DNA from: Nectonema munidae
Lineage: Eukaryota; Nematomorpha; Nectonematoida; Nectonematidae
Direction: 5' to 3'
Length of the DNA: 64,000 nucleotides
Assembly (NCBI GenBank): GCA_030549495.1
Contig: JAUIRK010000157.1
Span: 346,001 to 410,000, forward strand
Shown: positions 55,105-64,000 of the stretch, piece after piece
Position numbering within the stretch: position 1 is the first letter of the stretch
How the letters are laid out: every line of letters begins with the position of its first letter
Notes under the pieces: generated by a model
The model's input: only the letters and a program-made list of their open reading frames with translations
The model's database searches: none
Told to the model about the DNA's origin: nothing
Made by a program: the position numbers and the translations under genes

Positions 55105-56284
55105 CATTGACTTAGGTATAAAAATGCATTGATAGCAGAATGACTTAGAATCATAAAATATTGAAGAACATAGCCTTACTATAATTAAACCGAGACTAGA
55201 AGTCAGGTAATGTCAATGTTTCTGGGACACAGGAAAGAATTTCAAGTTATTAAAAGTTTATAGTTATTTTAGTCGTTGTGCATTTAAATGTTTTAAATGT
55301 TATCGTAACCCTTTAAGGTTAGATAAGTTTAGCCAATAGCTATATACACTTTTATTCAGCGTGTGTCTTGTTGAATTGTTAATTTTTATTCCTTCTAAAG
55401 GTAATCTTTTTTTTAATCTCAAGTTTTATTTCCTCTACTCTTTTCTTTTTTCTTATTGAACAACTGGTTGAAGTCAATCTTCCTTTGTCTTTCAGATCTT
55501 GTTTAACTTTACACTGGTGAAAAATCTTTAAAATGGTTTCGAATTCGTTTATTTTCTTGTTTTTCTAATCTGATCTCATTAAGTATTGAAAGGCAATTTA
55601 TGCAAATCCTTAATAAAAATATATACTGATTTCAGATTAAATAAATAAAGTTTAAAGTTTAAACATATGTTAACATTTTAAAAATAATCAAACTCTATCA
55701 AAAATAATAAATTTAATCAAAAATATTTCATTAAAAATTATTTCAATTTTTTAATAAAATAAACTTTGCTTTCATAAGTTTTATTATATTTTGATAAAAA
55801 AAATTAAATATTTTTGAATTTTTATATAAAACTCTACCTCTAACCTTGGCATTCCAAACTTGAGGCTAGACACTGGATCACGTGGATAAAACCTCGATCC
55901 CACGAAACAAAGTGAAACATATGGTAGGCCTAGTTATAGATTTGCAAAAAAATAGATTTGTGATATATCAAAAGTTGATGGTACATGTCAAGGAAAAATG
56001 CTTGCATGATAAGGAAAAATTCAGAAAATTTTTCTAAAATCATCATACCACAAACAAATAATGCGCATTGAAGCATTCAATTCATTCGTACTCTTATAAA
56101 AACGATCGTGTCTAATTTTCTGCCATATGTGCCCTTATACCATTACAATGTATAAATAAGATATTAAGTTGTTCACCTTTAAAATCATTTAGATCCCCTA
56201 TATATGGCTTTGAGATATGTTATACTTCTCAATCATGGAATAAAATAGTGTAATATACTAGTCATTTAAACATTTTTACAACAG
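55105..56284. other. AT-rich stretch, probable intron of the gene ending at 56.5 kb
   Basis: No exon recognised. If 56285-56371 is a real terminal exon, this is its upstream intron or part of it. Confidence 0.35.
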
Positions 56285-56371
56285 CAAAATCCTTATCCTG
56301 AATCTCATCCTCATGATCAAGGATTCAGCTTTCTCTCCGGCGAATCTAAAGCATACTTGCAGCAAGCATGA
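56285..56371 (+). CDS. Likely last coding exon of a host gene
   Basis: After a plausible acceptor (CATTTTTACAACAG ending at 56284) an open frame of 28 codons reads QNPYPESHPHDQGFSFLSGE, then SKAYLQQA, and ends at TGA 56369-56371. The residues are polar and Pro/His/Gly-rich, with GC-richer codons that stand out from the flanks, and the frame stops cleanly. An AATAAA follows at 56490-56495, giving a 3' UTR of about 120-140 bases. I do not recognise the protein. Upstream exons are not found in the window with any confidence, so the gene has long introns or starts outside. Confidence 0.45.
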   Translation, partial: QNPYPESHPHDQGFSFLSGESKAYLQQA

Positions 56372-56489
56372 AAATGAAATGCGCTTATTCGTTGTAAAGT
56401 ACAGTAGCACACGCCATTTGATTTGGAGTTACTTATTATTTAAATTTTATCCGATATGGAGAGGGAGACTAATTTTAATTTACAATATA

Positions 56490-56495
56490 AATAAA
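56490..56495 (+). terminator. Polyadenylation signal AATAAA
   Basis: Canonical hexamer about 120 bases after the stop of the exon at 56285-56371. In AT-rich DNA AATAAA is frequent, so support comes only from its position. Confidence 0.3.
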
Positions 56496-56519
56496 CTTTG
56501 TATCGATTAAACTTCTTAT

Positions 56520-56972
56520 TAATTTGTCCTTTATTGTGAAAGAGAGAGCGACAATAAATTTATAATTCGCTCTTGTACTTTTGGTTATTCCAACTCCCTT
56601 CCCTTCATTGTTATTTGTGAGAAAGTGAATTGCATGTCTTCCTTTTATGTAGAGTAGATTACATGCAGCACAAGTAAGTATACATATACATTATATGTAA
56701 AGGATATAAATAACAAACATGTTGTTGATCTGAAGAGTGAACTAGAAAATGAACAGATACACTTTCGCTTGCATTCCACCAAAGAGCAATGCGAAGTCTT
56801 TGCACGCCCCACTTCAAAAGCTTCGAAATGCCAACAAGGTGCTAGTCTCGAGATTTGTATTATTAAATTGTGTGTGTGTGAGAGAGCTCCCTCATTCTCT
56901 CCTTTCCTGCTCGCATCTCTCTCTCGCTACAGTTAGTGGTGTTCTATTTATTTACACTTAGCTAAAATCAAT
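56520..56972 (+). promoter_or_regulatory. Candidate promoter and 5' UTR
   Basis: This segment has GAGAGAGCGACA, (TG)n followed by GAGAGAGCTCCCTCATTCTC and TCTCTCTCGCTACAGTTAGTG, giving GA/CT-rich motifs of the kind found in arthropod promoters. It ends directly at the ATG of the candidate first exon at 56973. The frame 56749-56961 is probably not translated. Confidence 0.35.
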
Positions 56973-57015
56973 ATGGACTCTATTAGCGAAAAAAGTTTGG
57001 TTGAAGTGGAACAGG
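56973..57015 (+). CDS. Likely first coding exon of a host gene (MDSISEKSLVEVEQ)
   Basis: AAAATCAATATGG at 56964-56976 gives a good animal start context (A at -3, G at +4). The frame reads MDSISEKSLVEVEQ and meets a strong donor, CAGG|GTAAGA, at 57015/57016 in phase 1. A GA/CT-rich candidate promoter precedes it. The first 14 residues are acidic and match nothing I know. It would begin a gene running right, with a long intron that includes the piggyBac at 58.5-60.5 kb. Confidence 0.45.
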
Positions 57016-57017
57016 GT

Positions 57018-58496
57018 AAGAAAATCCTTCCTCATATTCCTATCTTCTCTATACGTGTTATGCAGCCATTGCCACTATTCATGTATCTTATGTTAGAGTA
57101 TTTTTTAATTAAAATTTTTTTAAATTGATTTCTCTATTGTATCATTCGTACTTATCATATCAATTAATGTACAAAAACAAAAAATTTATCATTTTAAAGA
57201 ATATTTCATCGCCCAACCTATACACATCACACACGCACGCACACACACTCACTGTATATACGTTCAAAAAAGTTTATTATGATTAGTTTTTTTCCAACTC
57301 GCTTGACTAACTTTGTTTTTCGTTATTTTCCAAAATTCATCGAAAAAGGTGTATAAAGCATTAGAATGGCAATAGAATGAAAAATTGATTTGGCCGATAT
57401 GCTTGAAAACTTCCTCAAAGACATAAATTCTAACACCCTCAACTCTTCATCTCTTTTCTCTGGATCATAGAAAATGCTATGCTTCTTATAAAATAAATAT
57501 GCTTTTATTGCATGATCCCTTTCAGCACTAAAATCTTAAGGATTGAGTGTTTCCTTTCTTTTTTAAAACTTTTAAATTTTTTACAATTTAAACCATTTTT
57601 GCTCATATTCCCACCAACCCAATTTTAATTATGTAAAAACTGATAAAAAAACATTTTTTGTTTAAAAAATTATTTTATTTTTTTCCATCTTTTGGTCCAC
57701 TAAATCTTTTTAACATCAGCGTTAATGGATTGAGGTAGATTAATTTCATTTTTGGGACACTAGTGTCGAACTGATTCTAAAAGCGTTTACCATTATAAAA
57801 ACTAAAAGCAAAGCATATACACAAATCACAATGCAAAATTTAAAATATCGAATAGTTTTTAAATTTCTATAGCATAAAAAAAGGTACACATATGTAAGTG
57901 TGTATAATTATTGCAAAGACGATAGGTAGAATGCTGTACCATTTTCTTTCTTGTTAACAAGGACCAAAAAAGTTTATTCTAACATCCAAAAGCCTCAATA
58001 GACGCAAAATTGAAAATGGCATATCATTGAAAGGAGAGATGATAAAATTTATTTTGTAAGTACCCTTTTTACTTTTAGTTCATCCAAATTTTCTTTAAGC
58101 TAGTCTTTTTTCACTGTTCGTTTTTCCCTTTAAATTAGTTCTTGTTTGTAAAATTAAAATTACATAATTTCATCTTTTTACCCTTAAATTTGTTATTTTT
58201 AATTTATTTTATAAACTTGATTAAATAAAAAACAAAATTGGTCAATTGTTTATAATAAAACTTTTGTAAATATGCTTTAATTAACTCAAAAGTTAATTTT
58301 TAGTTCATAATTGAAAATTTGAAACAACTTTGAATACTACATTAAAAAACAGTTTATAGTAAAAAAAATATAAATGGCAGTTAATATAACTGTTTTCAAA
58401 TTATAAATAATTGAATTGTGAAAAATATATAAACCATTTTATGTTCTAATGTTTTTCTAAATTTTAGATTGTCTTTTTTAATTGTTTTTCAAGTTT
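57018..58496. other. AT-rich stretch, probable first intron
   Basis: No exon recognised; a short interrupted (CA)n tract at 57226-57251. Confidence 0.4.
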
Positions 58497-60469
58497 CACT
58501 AGAATGGCCATGGTGTCGATTTCGACATTTCACTTTACAAAAATTAAATAATTCAATCCTGATTCATCAAATCAGTTTACTTTTAACTTTAGAATTTTTT
58601 TTTCTTTGTTTTTTAGGAGTAATTATCAAAAAGCAAAAAATTTTCCTCAAATTTACCTCCCTTGGCCAAAGTGTCGTTTTCGACATCATCTTTTATTAAG
58701 TTAAATCAAATACTTTTACATTATTTATAGATAATAGATCTTTATTTATAAACATATTTTATCCCATTACCATGTATTATATACGTGTATGCGAAAAATT
58801 GGGAACAAATGACTAGGAACATAGAATGGCGGAAGTTCTTTTATTGCTATGAACACATGTGTATAATCTTGCAATGCACTTTCACATGATGAATTATCTA
58901 ATATATTTTACAGATACGCATACTTCTTGCTTCATACATTTTGCTTATCTTCTGTTGAAGTAACAATACGTCACATTTCTTCGTACTTTTTTTGCTTCAT
59001 ATCTTTGCTTTTATTTCGTTGTTTTACATTGATTACAAAAAATGTCTAAGAATATAGCTTTTCAAGATGCACCAACCAGCGAAGATTGCTCTTTAGAGAG
59101 CAAAGTTTTTATTCATTCGTAAAATCAGAAGAATCATTATCTAGACTTGAAAGTGAAGATCATGATGATCAAGGCTCCAAGTCACAAAGATGGTCTGTTT
59201 GGAGAGAGTTGTTTTTTTCTCAGCGAGGACGTGTTAGAAAGCATAATGTGTTTTCTGCTAAACCAGGTTTACCTCCTCTGGTCAAAAAACAAGCGAAATG
59301 ATTTTAAATTTATTCGTCAGTCACTACGATTTGACGATAAGTCTTCAAGAAATGAGAGAGTAAGTACAGATAAATTCACGCATGTTAGAGAAATGTTCGA
59401 TATTTTTGTTCAAAATTGTATGAATTCCTTTATTCCCAACTTCAGCTTGACAATCGACGAGGAACTACTTCCATTGAAAAATCGTTGCCCCTTCATTGCC
59501 TAATAAACCCGATAAGTTTGGCATCAAGTTCTGGCTTCTCGTGGAAGTAGAAAGTAAAAATGTTTACAAAATCGATTAATTAACAGGAGAAAGCTTCTCG
59601 TTTTGGTAAGCCTCTTGCTGAAGATGTTGTTATGAGGTTGACTTCTGAAATAAAAAACAAAGGTTATAACATAACGGCAGATAACTTTTTTTCAAGCGTC
59701 GCGTTAGTTCAAAAACTCAGTACCCATAAAATCTCCTTTGTTGGAACATTGAGAGCAAATAGTAAAGGTGTAACAAAAGAAATGATGTGTCATGAAAAAG
59801 GTAAAAAATTTGAAAGTAAGTTTTATTACAACGATAAGTTTGGATGCATCTTTGTGAATTACCAATGCAAAGAAAAAATATGTCTGCCTTTTATCTTCAA
59901 TGCATGACTCTCTAACAGTTTCAAGCATCAGAAAAAAAACTAACTGTAATCGACTTCTATAATCATAATAAAATTGGCGTTGATATTGTGGATTTGATGT
60001 TAAGAAAATACACTACTTTGTCTGCATCAAGAAGATGGCCATTATCAGTATGGTACAATATGCTTGACATTGCTTTGTTGAATGCATGGATTGTATATAA
60101 AAAAGCAAGTAGTGTCAAGCTCACTTGGAAGCAATTTTTGATTCAATTGATCGAAAATCTTCGGGAAAATGCAGCAAAGAAAAATTCTAATGCAAATTTG
60201 CCTGTTTCTGAGAAGAAGAAAATGCTCAAATAAAGAATGCAACAACACATGGGTTATCATTTGTAAAGATTTTCTTCAAGCAGTTTGTGGTAGTTGTTCA
60301 GTAAGCAATTCCAGAGTTATATATGCTCTTTGTAAGATGTATAATAAATAAAACTTAAAATAATTTAAATACCTTTGTAAACATTTTATGATTTAGAGTA
60401 GAAAAAACTAATAGTGTCGATTTCGACACTATGGCCAACCATAGTAAAAAAATATCGGCCATTCTAGTG
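58497..60469 (+). mobile_element. piggyBac element, nearly complete (1.97 kb)
   Basis: The left end CACTAGAATGGCCATGG and the right end CGGCCATTCTAGTG are inverted repeats of about 13 bases. TTAA follows the right end (60470-60473); the left flank is decayed. The motif GTGTCGATTTCGACA occurs inside both ends (58512 and 60413), with a third variant near 58670. The palindrome is probably a transposase-binding site. Transposase pieces between 59042 and 60351 lie on the plus strand. This is the least decayed piggyBac in the window by catalytic motif content. Confidence 0.75.
59042..60351 (+). pseudogene. piggyBac transposase with all three catalytic Asp motifs
   Basis: Separate frame pieces in order. 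First, a Ser/Glu/Asp-rich N-terminus (SLSRLESEDHDDQGS at 59140). Second, FIRQSLRFDDKSSRNERVST and FSLTIDEELLPLKNRCPF (first Asp) at 59310-59500. Third, DKFGIKFWLLVEVESKNVYK at about 59512. Fourth, YNITADNFFSSVALVQKL (second Asp) and FVGTLRANSKGVTKEMM at 59660-59800. Fifth, VDLMLRKYTTLSASRRWPLS (third Asp region) with VWYNMLDIALLNAWIVYK at 59986-60100. Last, a C-terminal Cys pattern CSNKECNNTW...CGSC at 60200-60290. About five frame changes or stops, and the block between DEE and ADN is shortened. The family cuts and joins DNA at TTAA. This copy cannot make a full enzyme. Confidence 0.75.
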
Positions 60470-60473
60470 TTAA

Positions 60474-62530
60474 AATGTCCTTTTTTTAAACTAACTTAAC
60501 TAACTAACATAATATTTCTAACTATTAACAACCTAAATAATAATGTAACAAAGGAGATAATAGTACAATTCACCTAACAGAAAAGTGTAAGATGAATCAT
60601 TTATTTTCATAATTTTACTCTCTCTCTATTCAACTACTTAGCTCGAGTAAGGTTTACTACTTTTACTCTAGTAATAGAACTAGAATAATTCTAGTAAATG
60701 AACTAATTAATATTATCAATTATAACTAAATAAATTAATTATTCCTACTTAATTAAAAAAGGAAAGATTATTTTCAAAGTCTATTAAAATAAAGTAATAT
60801 TAAAGGCTTTATGAAATTTTTAAATAAAACAATGAATTTATCAAAATTTATTAGAAAAAAGTTACAAATTTTATTAATGAAATAAAATACTTTTATCTAA
60901 AATTTCAGGGTCTTTTAACTTTAAAATAATTTTTTGAAAAATGTAAATAGTATTATTGGATATCTTAAATTAAAACAATATATAGAGAACAAAAAGATTC
61001 AAAAAATAAATCTGTAAAATTATTATCACAAATAAAAACCATTATATTGTCAATCAGTAAGGAAATAAATTTCTTTTGGGAATAAACTTTAACTTTAATT
61101 CTCATTTGGAATGAAGCTTGAAGTGAATCTGTCTCCTCAAAAAAAATTTCATGACTGAATTTTTCTTTAAAATGATGCCAATACGCAAAATAACGAAACA
61201 TCTGCATTCTAAATAGTTAATTATATGATAAATTCAATATTAAAATATATTTTTTTCTACTTTTAAGCTCCTTTTCCTAAAGCAAAAATATCTTCTGATT
61301 CTTTTTAGGAACACGTTTTCGTTTTATTCAAAAATGGGATATAATTGTTCCTTGGTTATAATCCATTTGTGTATAAAAACACTAATTCAAATTTAACACT
61401 AATGCTAATTCTATCCAAAATAAGGATGATTTTGAATAGTACAGTAGAGTCATTATTAATTATAAAAAACAAATATTTTATATATAAATTATTATTTACA
61501 ACCTGACCTAAATTTTGTATATTTGTAATAAACTAATTAAATAATTTGATCTTTCTATTTCTATATTAAAAATATATTTAAAAAAATACAAAATAAAACA
61601 CTAAACCTGGCTATTTTCTCCATGGCATTTATCCCACAATAATAATTTTCATATGAAAGCTATATTCTCTGTTAATTTTCAAACGGAGAATTAGCCGTTC
61701 AATCGTACATACTACATACATATACATTTCTTGACACAAACTTTTCTATCTATTTGTATCAATACACGTCTAACACAAAAACCACCTAGACACATACATA
61801 CATACGAATGCATACATATTGACATCAGACACCCATACACTCAAATATTCTTTATTGTTTACATTATAATGATATATAAACAACAAAATAACTTTTGAAA
61901 TGTAAAAAATAAGCCTCTAAATTCTGTGGACTCCCAAAGATTTTTTTCAAGGATTAAACTTTTTTTTCACAAATATGCGTTTGAGATTAAGCGACAAAGG
62001 TTTGATCACTTCTCTTTTTTAACAAATTAGAATAAGAGTATGAAATAAAAAATTAATTTTTGGGCATTTATTATTTTTTCATTTTTGCAAGTTTTTTGGA
62101 AAATATTATTTGAATTTTATTGATATTCATAGATATTATTGATGCTTATATTTTAAAACTCAAACAAATATTTATAAAAGCAATCATTAAAATCTCTGCA
62201 AAATCGGAGAACTCTAAAGACAATGTGAAGTAAAAATTATTGAATGAGACTTTCCAGTGGTTGTTAAAGTTAATATAGTTTTGATGATCGTGTGACTTAA
62301 ATGAAACAATAGACATTGAATTAAATTTTGCTTAAAAGGGAGTGTTGTCTGTCAACATAAGAATTCGGTTGAGAGTGTCGATGAAGAGAAACTTGTCCAA
62401 ATAGACAACCCATCAAATGGAAATCATTAGGAATATTTTTTTTGGATTCACCAGAAAACAAAGATTCCTATGTTCAAGAAAAATAAATCTCTTTTAATAG
62501 TTTTATATTTGTGAGCATATATTAAACATG
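60474..62530. other. AT-rich stretch without recognised features
   Basis: No exon, RNA gene or element end recognised. A CATACATAC-type simple stretch lies at 61793-61819. Confidence 0.4.
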
Positions 62531-62534
62531 TATA

Positions 62535-64000
<1,466 letters not shown>

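Overview
The window is AT-rich animal nuclear DNA with no bacterial gene organisation. It holds no long host open reading frame, but is packed with arthropod-type transposable elements: hAT, piggyBac, Ty3/Gypsy, LINE 3' ends, tRNA-derived SINEs and several MITEs. The repertoire and base composition suggest an arthropod with a repeat-rich genome. A copepod such as a sea louse is my best guess, from general familiarity rather than from any diagnostic gene.

Layout. 1-11 kb: mostly anonymous AT-rich DNA with a dead hAT C-terminus (about 0.47-0.60 kb), two piggyBac-type pieces that share one TTAA (6.82-7.08 kb), a SINE (8.1 kb), a LINE 3' end with target-site duplication (9.95-10.15 kb) and two possible host exons (3.78 and 10.4 kb). 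11-25 kb: a non-autonomous piggyBac-like element (11.2-14.2 kb), a short hAT (14.9-16.2 kb) inside an older inverted-repeat element, a GC-richer island followed by a possible first exon (17.6-18.26 kb), and a piggyBac element (20.57-24.17 kb) carrying a transposase remnant that a LINE has invaded. 25.6-41.3 kb: one nest. A piggyBac-like element holds a 13.9-kb hAT; the hAT holds a Harbinger-like MITE and a Ty3/Gypsy element; the Gypsy element holds a 4.5-kb element of unknown class in one LTR. 41.3-51.3 kb: the left end of a second hAT of the same family, with a second, more decayed Gypsy element to its right, then low-complexity DNA, a satellite-like array, a perfect 280-bp duplication and remnants of a ZBED-type hAT. 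51.3-64 kb: hAT MITEs, a SINE, a foldback MITE, the likely last exon of one host gene and the likely first exon of another (56.3 and 57.0 kb), a nearly complete piggyBac (58.5-60.5 kb), and a (CA)n tract of about 1.45 kb that runs off the window end.

The most unusual object is the 13.9-kb hAT element (26466-40361). It has an 8-bp target duplication and CAGGGGCGCACATCC terminal repeats. It carries two transposase-like genes in the same direction, about 50 bases apart: a BED-finger/hATC hAT transposase, and a second protein with its own D, D, CxxH and E signature. The nest gives a clear order of events: piggyBac-like first, then hAT, then Gypsy (LTRs differ by under 1%), then the LTR insertion.

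All element boundaries come from reading terminal repeats and target duplications by eye. Protein family calls are from motif recognition without a database search.
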